A stretch of DNA of 64,000 bases, from positions 2,604,001 through 2,668,000 of the forward strand of contig NZ_RJUK01000001.1 of assembly GCF_003762925.1 (NCBI RefSeq). The letters are read 5' to 3'. Position numbers and translations under genes: made by a program. Shown here piece by piece: positions 29,684 to 39,350 of this stretch. Each line of letters opens with the position of its first letter. The stretch's first letter is position 1. Source of the stretch: Marinimicrobium koreense. GTDB taxonomy: Bacteria > Pseudomonadota > Gammaproteobacteria > Pseudomonadales > Cellvibrionaceae. A model generated the notes under the pieces. It ran no database searches. It saw nothing but the letters and a program-made list of their open reading frames with translations, and had not been told where the DNA came from.

Positions 29684-31120
29684 CTATCGCCCTCGAAACA
29701 GGAATTCGCCCCGTCGCTCCAGATCGGTGCGTCCGGGTTGATAGCTCAAGGCGCCGTTCACCCACACCCGGTGAATACCCCGGGCGACCTGCTCCGGCTG
29801 CTCAAAAGACGCGGTGGATTCAATACGATCGAAATCAAACAGCACCAGATCGGCAAAAGCGCCTTCACGAATGACACCGCGATCGCGCAAACCAAATTCA
29901 GCTGCCGAGCGTCCGGTCATTTTGTGAATGGCGGTGGGCAGATCGAACAACTTCCGCTCGCGACAGTAGTGCGCGAGCACCCGAGGGAACGCCCCCCACA
30001 GGCGCGGGTGCGGATGCGGGTCCTTGGGCAGTCCGTCGGAGCCGATCATGGTCAACGGGTGGCTCAGAATATTCTCGACATCCTCGACCGCCATACAGTG
30101 ATACACCGCACCGGCCGGTTGCAGTCGCTCGGCCGCCTCCATGAGGGAGAGTTTCCACTCCTCGGCAATGGCCGCCAGAGTGCGCCCACCCTGCTCGGGA
30201 AACGCCCGGGACCAGGTAATGAATACGTCGCTGTCCGGTGACACCTGGGCAAGGTCCAGGGTGCTGGAGCTGGCGGTATAGGGGTAACAGTCGCAGGCGA
30301 CTTTCTGGTGCGCGGCGGCGCTCTGAAGATGCGACAGCACTTCGGTGCTGCGCCCCCAGTTGCCTTTGCCCGCGCACTTGAGGTGAGACACGATCAGCGG
30401 CACCCGACCTTCCCGGGCGGTGTCCAGCGCTTCGTCCATGGCCTCGATAATCTGGTCAAACTCGGTGCGCAGATGGGTGGTATAAATCGCACCGAACGCA
30501 GTCAACTCTTTGACCAATGCCAGCACTTCCGCCGTGTCGGACCGATTGGCATTGCGATAGGCCAGCCCGGAACTCATGCCCAGAGCGCCCTGCTGCAATG
30601 CCTCGCGCAACTGAACCCGCATGGCGGCCAGCTCTGGCTCGGTGGCGGTGCGCTGCAGATCGCTCATATGCCCAATGCGCAACGCGGTGTGTCCGACCAG
30701 CGCTCCGACATTGACCGCCGGACCGGCGGCCTGCACCGCGCGGGCATAATCCGCAAAGGTGGGATATTGAAAGTCTGCCCGTTCGCCCAGCAGGTTCAGT
30801 GGGTCGGGTGGCTCGCGGTTGAGTTGTACCGGACTGGCGCTGATGCCGCAGTTGCCGACAATCACACTGGTGACGCCCTGACTGAGTTTGGGCCTCATCT
30901 CGGGCTGATGGACCACCGCCAGGTCGTCATGGGTATGCACATCAATAAAGCCCGGCGCCAACACCAGGCCATCGGCGTCGACAGTGGTATCAGCTTCAGC
31001 ATCAATTTGCTCGGCAATACGCACCACACGCTGGTTCTCAATCGCCACATCGGCCCGGTATGCTTTGGCACTGGTGCCATCCACCACCTGCGCGCCGCGA
31101 ATCAGCGTGTGATATCCCAT
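29684..31120 (-). CDS. N-acyl-D-amino-acid deacylase (D-aminoacylase)
   Basis: A 478-residue amidohydrolase that releases D-amino acids from their N-acyl forms. Metal-binding His62 and His64 (GFIDVHTHDD), Cys91 (VGNCGIS), the HLRTE and SHLKC segments, and the GSDG Asp loop are all visible. These are the hallmarks of the D-aminoacylase subgroup, including the zinc-bound Cys. With ridA, a symporter, an RpiR regulator and a DSD1-type PLP enzyme, it forms a catabolic set for acylated D-amino acids, probably from peptidoglycan or chitin-associated peptides. Substrate preference (D-Glu, D-Ala, hydrophobic) cannot be told. Confidence 0.9.
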   Translation of the reverse strand: MGYHTLIRGAQVVDGTSAKAYRADVAIENQRVVRIAEQIDAEADTTVDADGLVLAPGFIDVHTHDDLAVVHQPEMRPKLSQGVTSVIVGNCGISASPVQLNREPPDPLNLLGERADFQYPTFADYARAVQAAGPAVNVGALVGHTALRIGHMSDLQRTATEPELAAMRVQLREALQQGALGMSSGLAYRNANRSDTAEVLALVKELTAFGAIYTTHLRTEFDQIIEAMDEALDTAREGRVPLIVSHLKCAGKGNWGRSTEVLSHLQSAAAHQKVACDCYPYTASSSTLDLAQVSPDSDVFITWSRAFPEQGGRTLAAIAEEWKLSLMEAAERLQPAGAVYHCMAVEDVENILSHPLTMIGSDGLPKDPHPHPRLWGAFPRVLAHYCRERKLFDLPTAIHKMTGRSAAEFGLRDRGVIREGAFADLVLFDFDRIESTASFEQPEQVARGIHRVWVNGALSYQPGRTDLERRGEFLFRGR

Positions 31121-31148
31121 AACTAGCCCACTGTGATCGTGCGCTGGC

Positions 31149-32015
31149 TCAGTCCCCCAAAGGCAGTCGATCCTGTCCGCGTTTGTGGGTGTCCAGCGTA
31201 TGTTTTATTCGACGCAAGGCCTCACGGCTTTTGCGTTTGTGTTTGGCGGCCAGTTCCGTGGCCAGCACATCAATCGCCGCGAGCATCACATAGCGGGACG
31301 CACTCGGCTTGAAAATATAATCCGTCTCGAGCGGCTGCATCGGGATCAGCTGATCCACGATTTTCCCGAGCGGCGAATCCGCCACGGTAATACCGATGGT
31401 GCGCGCGCCGTACTCTTTGGCGATTTCCGCTGCCTCCTGCACGTCCGGGCTATAACCACCCAGCGATAGGCACAACACCACATCGTTACTGTCGATGGCC
31501 GAGGCGGCCATGCGCATCAACATCGGATCCGAGTAGGCCGTGGCCGCAAACCCCAGTCGGAAAAACCGGTGCTGGCACTCCTGGGCCATCACGGTGGAGC
31601 CACCGCCGACCCCGAAAATCAGAATCTGGCGCGACTTGGACAACCACTCCACCGCCGGGCGAATGACCGCCTCGGTCACCAACTGGGCGTTGTGGTCCAG
31701 CGTGGTTTTGATGGTTTCATAAACGCTGTAAATGCCGCCGGGCTCAGGGCGCACATCGGTGTAAAACCGCTGCCCAACCGCTTCGGCCTGGGCCAGGCGC
31801 ATTTTCAGGTCACGCACATTTTTGCATTCAATGGCTTTGGCGAACCGGGTAATGGTGGCTTCACTCACTCCGGCGCGCTCGGCCAGTTCGCTGATGCTGG
31901 CCTGAGCGGCGAAGCTCATGTCGTCGAGCACCAGTCGGGCAATTTTCTGTTCCGCATCGCGCAGGTGGCTGTACAGTGTGTTGATGCGCGAGATGATGTC
32001 TGGTTCGTGGCTCAC
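31149..32015 (-). CDS. RpiR-family HTH-SIS transcriptional regulator
   Basis: A 288-residue regulator starting at GTG 32015. The N-terminal RpiR HTH (about 1-77) contains ISELAERAGVSEATITRFAKAIECKNVRDLKMRLAQ. The C-terminal SIS sugar-phosphate-binding domain (about 120-255) contains ILIFGVGGGSTVMAQECQHRF and DVVLCLSLGGYSPDVQEAAEIAKEYGARTIGITVADSPLGK. SIS domains usually sense phosphosugars, so control by an amino-sugar phosphate is plausible. It lies 28 bases from the D-aminoacylase gene and probably controls that operon and the divergent DSD1/GH20-GH19 pair. Confidence 0.9.
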   Translation of the reverse strand: MSHEPDIISRINTLYSHLRDAEQKIARLVLDDMSFAAQASISELAERAGVSEATITRFAKAIECKNVRDLKMRLAQAEAVGQRFYTDVRPEPGGIYSVYETIKTTLDHNAQLVTEAVIRPAVEWLSKSRQILIFGVGGGSTVMAQECQHRFFRLGFAATAYSDPMLMRMAASAIDSNDVVLCLSLGGYSPDVQEAAEIAKEYGARTIGITVADSPLGKIVDQLIPMQPLETDYIFKPSASRYVMLAAIDVLATELAAKHKRKSREALRRIKHTLDTHKRGQDRLPLGD

Positions 32016-32201
32016 GGCGGTGTCCTGTATCTGGTTATAAGACCGATCCGTCCCCGACCTCAGGCCAGGGAACCCCTGAGCCGATCATACGAAACTTGAG
32101 GCCAGTATAGATACCGTGTTTGTTATTTTCAATACTTGACTTTATGTTTTGGTAATTTCTATCATTAATGCCAGAAGTGGAGCTTCGGAATGGAGTGCTA
32201 C

Positions 32202-32300
32202 GGTCGGGTAACCCCTTGTGAGACACGCCGTGAACCCATCCATGGGGCTCGATCGCCTGCCGTCCAGGCAGGCGACGGTCTCACAAGGGGTTACCCGACC
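32202..32300. repeat. Long palindromic intergenic repeat, copy 2
   Basis: A perfect 22-bp inverted repeat (32202-32223 with 32279-32300; arm begins GGTCGGGTAACCCC) encloses a 7-bp inner stem (CGCCTGC/GCAGGCG) and the shared core GACACGCCGT.A...CATCC..GGCTCG.ATCGC. It belongs to the same family as 14972-15087. The wider gap 32016-32724 holds no gene; 32301-32440 is an imperfect palindrome of its own. Confidence 0.85.
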
Positions 32301-32475
32301 TCCGCGCTGCCAACGTAAGGTTCCGGGAAATAGCTCCCACCGTAAAACATTTCGGACAACGGCAAATACGCATCGCTCTGAAGTATCGGAACCATTCGCC
32401 CGAAGTAACTTATGGCGCTAGTTCCCGAAACGTTATGCCTTCACCGCGGATGCAAATGTCTCGGTATGGCACTGA

Positions 32476-32638
32476 GGGCGGGGGAGGGGAAGCCCTTTCA
32501 AGACCGTAAGCGGAGGGACTCCGCGCGTCGAGCCCCCGTGGACGCCCCACAGGGATGTGGGAAGTGTCCCGAAGCGCCGGGAGCGCGAAGGGGACCGGGT
32601 TTACGGCGTGTCTTGAAAGGGCTTCCCCTTCCCCGCCC
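32476..32638. repeat. Long palindromic intergenic repeat, copy 3 (inverted orientation)
   Basis: 29-bp terminal inverted arms (32476-32504 with 32610-32638) have one mismatch. An inner stem is GCGGAG/CTCCGC. The reverse complement of the interior contains CATCCCTGTGGGG and GGGGGCTCGACGCG, echoing the core of copies 1 and 2. It sits about 85 bases upstream of the DSD1 gene. Confidence 0.8.
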
Positions 32639-32724
32639 GGACGTTACATTGCACATACAATCTGTCGGATTATGCTTCGCTAATCCGGCCTAACGCCATT
32701 CGACATCAATAATTCAGGTGTTTT

Positions 32725-33912
32725 ATGAACAGGCCGAACCTTCTGGAAGAAGACCTGCCGCTGCCAGCGGCGGTGGTGTACCAGTCCCGACTCGATAATA
32801 ACCTGCACTGGATGCAACGGTTTGCCGAACAGAACGGTGTACTCCTCTGCCCTCACGGCAAAACCACCATGACGCCCGACTTTTTCCGTCGCCAACTGGA
32901 CGCCGGTGCCTGGGGCATTACCCTGGCCACCGTTCCCCAGGTGCAGGCCGCAGCCGAGGCGGGGGTGCCCCGGGTGCTGATGGCCAACCAACTGGTGGGC
33001 AAAGCCAACATGGCGTCGATCAGTCACTTGCTGGACAACGGCCTCGACTATTACTGCCTGGTGGACTCACCGGACAATGTCCGCGCCCTCAATGACTTTT
33101 TTGCCGTGCATGGGCAGACCCTCAAGGTATTGCTGGAGGTCGGCGTGCCCGGTGGGCGCTGTGGTTGTCGCACGACCAAGCAGGTCGACGCCGTATTGAG
33201 TGCGCTTGCCGAGGCGCCGGCGTTGCAGTTGGCCGGTGTGGAAACCTATGAGGGCGTCATCCACGGTGACGACCCGGAAGCCTTGGTGCGGAAGCACTTG
33301 TTGAAGGTGCGCGATATTTGTCAGTCGCTCTATCAGCAGGGCCGGTTCTCCACCGACACCGTGATTCTCACCGGCGCCGGATCCGCCTGGTACGATGTGG
33401 TCATGGAAGTGTTCGGCCCGGTCCGCGAACAGACGGGCGAGCAGCGCATCCTGCCGGTGTTGCGCCCGGGCTGTTATCTGATTCACGATCAGGGCATTTA
33501 CTGGGACGCCCAGAGCCGGATCATGGCGCGTCTGCCCCGTGACTGTCAGCCCGGGGGCGATCTGGAGTCGAGCCTGGAGGTCTGGGCATATGTGCAGTCG
33601 GTGCCTGAACCGGGTGTGGCCATCCTGACCCTCGGGAAGCGGGAGGTAGCCGTCGATGCGGGGCTACCGCAACCGGTGTTGCACTATCGTCCCGGCGACA
33701 CCGCACCGCGTCGAGCACCAGCGCTCTGGCAGGTCGACCACATCATGGACCACCACAGCCGCCTGAGGCTGCCCGAAGACGCCGATGTGCGCGTGGGGGA
33801 TATCATTGCCCTGGCCACCTCCCACCCCTGCCTGACCTTTGACAAGTGGCGTCAGCTACTGGTGATCGACGATGATTATCAGCTACTTCGCCGAGTGGAA
33901 ACCCGCTTTTAA
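32725..33912 (+). CDS. DSD1-type PLP enzyme (D-serine dehydratase / D-threonine aldolase-like)
   Basis: A 395-residue enzyme with an alanine-racemase-like PLP barrel (about 15-250). Lys46 in CPHGKTTM is the expected Schiff-base residue. A C-terminal D-serine-dehydratase-like domain carries the His-x-Cys zinc ligands (ATSHPCLTFDKW, near residues 369-371). Relatives cleave or deaminate D-Ser, D-Thr or 3-hydroxy-D-Asp. It would process D-amino acids released by the divergently encoded D-aminoacylase. It lies 25 bases upstream of the GH20-GH19 gene and is probably co-transcribed with it. Confidence 0.87.
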   Translation: MNRPNLLEEDLPLPAAVVYQSRLDNNLHWMQRFAEQNGVLLCPHGKTTMTPDFFRRQLDAGAWGITLATVPQVQAAAEAGVPRVLMANQLVGKANMASISHLLDNGLDYYCLVDSPDNVRALNDFFAVHGQTLKVLLEVGVPGGRCGCRTTKQVDAVLSALAEAPALQLAGVETYEGVIHGDDPEALVRKHLLKVRDICQSLYQQGRFSTDTVILTGAGSAWYDVVMEVFGPVREQTGEQRILPVLRPGCYLIHDQGIYWDAQSRIMARLPRDCQPGGDLESSLEVWAYVQSVPEPGVAILTLGKREVAVDAGLPQPVLHYRPGDTAPRRAPALWQVDHIMDHHSRLRLPEDADVRVGDIIALATSHPCLTFDKWRQLLVIDDDYQLLRRVETRF

Positions 33913-33937
33913 TTCGCCCATTTCCAACGAGCCCGCT

Positions 33938-36900
33938 ATGTTCAAGAATAATAAATACTCCATCGCTCTGACGGCCTTACTCTGCCTAAGCCCGCTATCT
34001 CTCGGCGCCGAACCGGACGAGCTGCCCCTTATGCCCTATCCGGCCTCCGTGGAGTACGCCGACGGTGCGCTTTCCCTGACGCCGCGCCTGACGCTTCGTC
34101 TGATGGGCGCGATCGGGTCGCTACCCGAAGGCACGCTCAAACGTTTCGCCCAGCGCCTGAAGCAGCAGACCGGCCGAACGCTGGAAAGCTCGGGGGAAAA
34201 CGGCACTGCGCTGATGATTCATATCGATCAGCCGGCCCATCGTCTGCGCTCCTCCGAGCAACTGGACCCGAACCTGGAAGGCTATCAACTGCACATCATG
34301 GACAGCGGCATTCATCTGCATGCCACCACCCATCTGGGTGTGCAACACGGGCTGGAAACCCTGCTGCAATTATTGGCCGACAACCCGGACCGCCTGCCGG
34401 CCATGTGCATCGATGATCAACCCCGGTTTGGTTGGCGCGGGCTGATGCTGGACTCGGTGCGGCATTTCTTTTCGGTGGAGACCATCAAGCGTCAGCTCGA
34501 CGGCATGGCCGCCGCCAAGCTCAATATTTTTCACTGGCACCTGACCGACGACCAGGGCTGGCGACTGGAGTCCCGCGCTTACCCCAAGCTTCACCAGGAG
34601 GCCTCCAACGGACAGTATTACACCCGAGAACAAGTACAGGAAATCGTCGCCTATGCCGCCGAGCGCGGCATTCAGGTCATGCCCGAAATCGATATGCCCG
34701 GGCACAGCAGCGCGATCGCGGTCGCCTATCCGGAACTTATGTCCGCTCCCGGTCCGTATCAGCCCGAGGACCGCTGGGGCGTGCACAAGCCACTGCTCAA
34801 TCCCGCCAACGAGGCGGTGTACGAATTTGCCAAAACCATTCTGCGCGAAGTGGCCGAGCTGTTTCCGTTCGATTATATCCACGTCGGCGGCGATGAGGTC
34901 GATCCCGAGCACTGGTTGAACAACCCGGACATTCGTGCCTTTATGGACAATGAAGGTCTGGAGAATGCCGAGGCGCTGCACGCCCATTTCAATCAACGAC
35001 TGTCCAACATTCTGACCCGACTGGATCGCAAAATGATGGGCTGGGATGAAGTGCTGCATCCGGATCTGCCTCAGCATACCGCCGTGCAATCCTGGCGGGG
35101 TGTTGACTCGCTGGGGCAGGCGGCCCAAGCGGGGCATCCCGCGGTACTGTCCACCGGATTTTATCTGGACCAGCCTCAAGCCGCCGGCTATCACTACCGG
35201 GTCCGCTTTGAACCCGAGCCCCTGTCAATAGAGACTCAACCCAGTGAGTCGGAAACCCGCCAGAGCTGGGCGTTTGAAATGCCACGCAAACGCGGCTCCG
35301 CGATAACCGGGTATGTCACCGTCATTCAAGGGTCGGGTAACCAACGCCGTGGCTATATCGACTTCACCGGGAAATCCCGGCAAACACTGCACAACCTGAT
35401 CCTTGACGGCGATCGAATCCGATTCGATGTCGACACCTGGATGGGCCCGGTGCGCGCTCGGCTGGAATCCCGGGGTGATGCGCTCGATGGCGATATGGTG
35501 GTAGGCAACGCCGCTTATGCGGTCTCTGGCCAGCGCGTCGAACAGTCCCCAGAGCCTCTGACCAAACCCGTATTATCCGACAGTGACAAAACTAACATTC
35601 TTGGTGGCGAAATTGCCCTCTGGGCTGAATTGATCGACGAGCAGAGCATCGACCTTCGCCTGTGGCCTCGCGCTTTCGTGGTTGCCGAGCGGCTATGGTC
35701 TCCCGCTCAAAGGCGGGATGAAACATCATTGTATCGCCGGCTGCCGCTGATCTCGGAGTGGGCCGCCAAATCCGTGGCGCTGAAACACAAAGCGCAAGCC
35801 CGACAGTCGTTCGAGCGACTGGTGGGTTCAGACTCTGTGGCCGACGCAGAAGTACTCATCGAAGCCTTGGAACCGGCCCAGTACTATCATCGACACCATG
35901 AAAAGTCCCAGCGGGAAAGCTACTCCCGACGCGATCCGCTGGACCGGTTTGTGGACGGTCTTCCCGCCGAGAGTCTGGCGGCACGTTCACTGAAACAAGA
36001 CATTGAACAGCTACTGGCAAACCCCGGTAACGACGTTTTAGCCAGCTCCATTGAATCCCGTCTGACCCGCTGGCAACAAAGCGCTCAAGCGTTGATCTCC
36101 AGGCTCGATGCCACTGGCGCCACGTCAGAAGTATACCGGCAAGCAGAGCGAGTCGTAACCGTCACCGAGTGGGGCCTCACACTGCTGCCCCTGTGGCGGG
36201 AACATACCGCGTTGTCGCCATCGGTTCGTGCATCGGCGCGGGACAGCTTGCGTCGCGCCCAGGGTATAGAGCATGAAATCGTGGTGGCCGCCGCCTACGT
36301 CATCGAAATGCTGCTTGATGCGATTCCGGAGCCACCGGCCACCGTCGACTGGATGCCCGACGACAGCTTTCCCACCGGCATAGAGGGTCCGGTCGTCGGA
36401 CCGGAGGGTTCACTCTACGCCGTCAACTTCGAACGCCAGGGCAGTATCGGTAGAGTGAGGGAACAGAATCAGGGCGAGCGCTGGGTGGATCTACCCGAGG
36501 GCAGCATCGCCAACAGTCTTCGCTTTGATACCGCAGGCCAACTCTGGGCGGCGGATTACACCGGGCACAACCTGATTCGACTGAACCCGCGCACCAGCGA
36601 CATCATTGCCACTTATCATGAACCGCGCATGCACCAGCCCAACGACATCGCCCTCACCCGTTGGGGCGCTATCTTTGCCACCGATCCTGACTGGGCCAAC
36701 AACAGCGGCCAGCTCTGGCGCATGGACCCGGGTGGCGAGTTTACGTTGCTGGAAACCGGAATGGGCACGACCAACGGCATAGAGCTGAGCCCGGATGAAC
36801 GTCGACTGTACGTGAATGAAAGTGTCCAGCGGCGGGTGTGGGTCTATCGGGTATCGGCCACGGGAGAGCTGAGTGACAAGCGTCTGTTCTATCAGTTCGA

Positions 36901-37783
36901 TGACTACGGTCTGGACGGTATGGCCACGGACCCGGAAGGCAACCTGTATATCGCCCGCTATGGTGCGGGTACCGTTGCAGTTCTGTCACCCCACGGTGAG
37001 CTGATTGAAGAAATTTCTTTGAAAGGGCGGTATCCAACCAACATTGCCCTGGACCTGCGCCAGCGACCCCGCGCCTTTGTCACCCTGCAGCAACGCGGGG
37101 CCATCGAAATGTTTGAGCTGGCTCCCCGCCTTCATCAGAAACACCGACCTGCGGCTAATCAGACGCCCGTCGCCGAACTATTATCCCGCGAGCAGTTCAA
37201 CAGCCTGTTTCCCGAACGCAATCCGTTCTACGACTACGACGGCCTGCTGGCTGCCAGTCGGCAGTTTCCCGCTTTCGCCGGCGTGGGCGATCGGGAGACG
37301 CGCCTACGGGAGTTGGCCGCCGCACTGGCCAACTTCGCTCACGAAACCGGCGATCTGGTCTACATCGAGGAAATTCACAAAGACGATTACTGCTCCAACA
37401 CCGATACCCTGTGTGGTGTCTGCGCCCCAGGTAAACGCTACTTCGGTCGCGGTCCCATTCAACTGAGCTGGAACGGCAACTACTGCGCCGCGGGGCTCGC
37501 GATGGGTATCGACCTCTGGGCCGAGCCGGAGCGGGTCGCGCAGGAGTCCGCCATCGCATGGCAATCGGCGCTCTGGTATTGGCTGACCCGGCTGGGCCCG
37601 GGCACCATGACCGCCCACCGGGCCATGGTGGACGGCCAAGGCTTTGGAGAAACCATTCGCACCATCAATGGCAGCCTGGAATGTGACGGCGGCCGCCCAG
37701 AACAGGTCCAGAGCCGCATCGAGCGTTACCGGACCTATACCCGGATTCTGGGGGTAACCCCGGGCGATAACCTGGACTGTTAA
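33938..37783 (+). CDS. Secreted GH20 hexosaminidase / beta-propeller / GH19 chitinase fusion
   Basis: A 1281-residue exported protein. The signal peptide ends near residue 24. A GH20b domain (about 27-145) precedes a GH20 barrel (about 148-640) with the catalytic pair Asp319-Glu320 (HVGGDEV) and Trp-rich sugar-site motifs. An insert of about 130 residues (about 415-545) lies before ILGGEIALW. A helical segment (about 640-795) leads to an SMP-30/gluconolactonase-like beta-propeller (about 800-1063; TNGIELSPDERRLYVNE, MHQPNDIAL). The C-terminal GH19 lysozyme-type chitinase (about 1081-1281) has Glu1136 in FAHETG and FGRGPIQLSWNGNY. It probably cuts chitin or peptidoglycan chains (GH19) and trims terminal GlcNAc (GH20). 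The propeller's role is unknown. The ATG at 33938 is chosen because it gives the signal peptide; an upstream frame overlaps DSD1. Confidence 0.88.
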   Translation: MFKNNKYSIALTALLCLSPLSLGAEPDELPLMPYPASVEYADGALSLTPRLTLRLMGAIGSLPEGTLKRFAQRLKQQTGRTLESSGENGTALMIHIDQPAHRLRSSEQLDPNLEGYQLHIMDSGIHLHATTHLGVQHGLETLLQLLADNPDRLPAMCIDDQPRFGWRGLMLDSVRHFFSVETIKRQLDGMAAAKLNIFHWHLTDDQGWRLESRAYPKLHQEASNGQYYTREQVQEIVAYAAERGIQVMPEIDMPGHSSAIAVAYPELMSAPGPYQPEDRWGVHKPLLNPANEAVYEFAKTILREVAELFPFDYIHVGGDEVDPEHWLNNPDIRAFMDNEGLENAEALHAHFNQRLSNILTRLDRKMMGWDEVLHPDLPQHTAVQSWRGVDSLGQAAQAGHPAVLSTGFYLDQPQAAGYHYRVRFEPEPLSIETQPSESETRQSWAFEMPRKRGSAITGYVTVIQGSGNQRRGYIDFTGKSRQTLHNLILDGDRIRFDVDTWMGPVRARLESRGDALDGDMVVGNAAYAVSGQRVEQSPEPLTKPVLSDSDKTNILGGEIALWAELIDEQSIDLRLWPRAFVVAERLWSPAQRRDETSLYRRLPLISEWAAKSVALKHKAQARQSFERLVGSDSVADAEVLIEALEPAQYYHRHHEKSQRESYSRRDPLDRFVDGLPAESLAARSLKQDIEQLLANPGNDVLASSIESRLTRWQQSAQALISRLDATGATSEVYRQAERVVTVTEWGLTLLPLWREHTALSPSVRASARDSLRRAQGIEHEIVVAAAYVIEMLLDAIPEPPATVDWMPDDSFPTGIEGPVVGPEGSLYAVNFERQGSIGRVREQNQGERWVDLPEGSIANSLRFDTAGQLWAADYTGHNLIRLNPRTSDIIATYHEPRMHQPNDIALTRWGAIFATDPDWANNSGQLWRMDPGGEFTLLETGMGTTNGIELSPDERRLYVNESVQRRVWVYRVSATGELSDKRLFYQFDDYGLDGMATDPEGNLYIARYGAGTVAVLSPHGELIEEISLKGRYPTNIALDLRQRPRAFVTLQQRGAIEMFELAPRLHQKHRPAANQTPVAELLSREQFNSLFPERNPFYDYDGLLAASRQFPAFAGVGDRETRLRELAAALANFAHETGDLVYIEEIHKDDYCSNTDTLCGVCAPGKRYFGRGPIQLSWNGNYCAAGLAMGIDLWAEPERVAQESAIAWQSALWYWLTRLGPGTMTAHRAMVDGQGFGETIRTINGSLECDGGRPEQVQSRIERYRTYTRILGVTPGDNLDC

Positions 37784-39315
37784 ACCACCGATTGTTCGGC
37801 GACAGCAGGCGCCAGCAGCTCGTTATGGGGACGAAAGTTCAGAGCGCAGCGGCGAATGAAGTCCGCCAACTGATCCTGCTCCTGCGATGCCTCAGCCGTT
37901 GGGCTGCCGGTGGAAGAGCGCAGCGGGGGAAACACCCCATAGCCAGCCAGAAGGCAGGCCCAGGACTTGGGCTGGTAGCTGCCACCGAGGTGATTGGCCT
38001 GCATTTCCTGCGCGAAGTTCTCACTGTGTTGCCACAGATACAGAATCCGACTCAGATGCTCCGATAGTTTGGTGTTCTCCGCATTGTCCCGCCAGTAGGC
38101 CGTATCCCGGCGCTGATTGACTTTGTAATGACAGACGATGTAATCCCGAATGCCTTCAAATTTGGTATTGATCTCGCGATTGAAATCATCCGCACCCTGG
38201 TTGGTGAAACCGCCCCGCTCAAAGTGCAACATGAATCGCCGGACAGTCTCGAAGGATAGCGCAATGGCGGTCGCTTCGAGCGGTTCGATAAAACCCTGAG
38301 ACAGCCCGACTGCCAGACAGTTTTTGGTCCAGTGAGAGGCCACCCGGCCGACTTTCATGTTCAGATGCCTCGCCGGAGTATCGCTCTCGAGCAGCCCCAG
38401 GTTCTGTCGCAACTCTGTTTCTGCCCGATCCGCGTCGATATGACTGGAGCTGTACACATAGCCGTTTCCATACCGATTGGTTAACGGAATCTTCCATGCC
38501 CAGCCATTAGACAATGCCGTCGATCGGGTTTCCGGCGGAATGGTGGTTGAGGTCTCACTGGGCAGCACCACCGCCGCATCATTGAACAGGTTGTCTTCAA
38601 AACCCAAAAACCGCGTTTTCAGGGCACCTTGCATCAACAGCGATCGGAAGCCGGAACAGTCGACAAAGAAATCCGCCTCCAGGGTGTCATTGCCCGCAAG
38701 CCTGACGGAAGAAATTGCCCCATCGGTGCTCAGCAACACTTCCGTCACCGTACCGATAATGCGCTTTACCCCTCGCGCAACCGCTTTTTCTGACAGAAAT
38801 TGCCCCAAAAGCTTTGAATCAAAGTGATAGCCATAGGCGGCGCCGAATGGAAAACATTCGTCGGCCAGGGGGCCCAGGTTATTCTGGGCAAGGTAGGTTT
38901 CCAGAAAATAGGAATCCGGATGCGCATGGGCATAGTCACCGCGCAGACGGGCCTGAACGTTACGCAAAAACAGGGGCACGGTCAGCAGGTCATCGGTCTG
39001 CGCGGGAAACGGATGAAAGTAGGATTCAAACCCCGGAATCGAGGACCAGCCGTGAAACGAGATACCGTTTTTATAGGTCGCGTTGCACTTGGGCATCCAC
39101 TCGGATTCCTCGATACCGACGGCGTCGAAGAATACCTTCAGGTGCGGCGTGGAGCCTTCCCCAACACCCACAACACCAATATCGCGGGACTCGAGTACGC
39201 ACACCTCGATATCCGGCCAGCGTGAATTCAGCAGGCAGGCGGCCATCCAGCCCGCCGTGCCTCCGCCGACGATCAGAATTTTTTCGGGCTTTCCTGTTGT
39301 GGTCATTCTGGTCAT
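37780..39315 (-). CDS. FAD-dependent tryptophan-halogenase-like protein (module 1, halogenase A)
   Basis: A 511-residue protein of the Trp_halogenase family. The FAD Rossmann motif is GGGTAGWM (17-24). The catalytic Lys82 lies in NATYKNG, the halogenase signature is WAWKIP, and GFIEPLEATAI holds the Glu partnering the lysine. It should use FADH2, O2 and halide to make hypohalous acid, and needs a separate flavin reductase not seen here. The substrate is unknown. It is the most divergent of the four halogenases in the window (VGEGSTPHLKVFFDAVG is closer to PrnA/RebH-type). It shares overlapping stop codons with the convergent GH20-GH19 gene. An alternative start lies at 39306. Confidence 0.88.
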   Translation of the reverse strand: MTRMTTTGKPEKILIVGGGTAGWMAACLLNSRWPDIEVCVLESRDIGVVGVGEGSTPHLKVFFDAVGIEESEWMPKCNATYKNGISFHGWSSIPGFESYFHPFPAQTDDLLTVPLFLRNVQARLRGDYAHAHPDSYFLETYLAQNNLGPLADECFPFGAAYGYHFDSKLLGQFLSEKAVARGVKRIIGTVTEVLLSTDGAISSVRLAGNDTLEADFFVDCSGFRSLLMQGALKTRFLGFEDNLFNDAAVVLPSETSTTIPPETRSTALSNGWAWKIPLTNRYGNGYVYSSSHIDADRAETELRQNLGLLESDTPARHLNMKVGRVASHWTKNCLAVGLSQGFIEPLEATAIALSFETVRRFMLHFERGGFTNQGADDFNREINTKFEGIRDYIVCHYKVNQRRDTAYWRDNAENTKLSEHLSRILYLWQHSENFAQEMQANHLGGSYQPKSWACLLAGYGVFPPLRSSTGSPTAEASQEQDQLADFIRRCALNFRPHNELLAPAVAEQSVV

Positions 39316-39350
39316 TCCACCAATGATTCTCTCATCCGATTCGGTGCACC

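Noticed and set aside
32300-32700. attC-like integron site (GTTATGC and CCTAAC near palindromes)
   Set aside because: The core sites are in the wrong relative orientation for one attC, there is no integrase, and the region is better explained by the palindromic repeat family.
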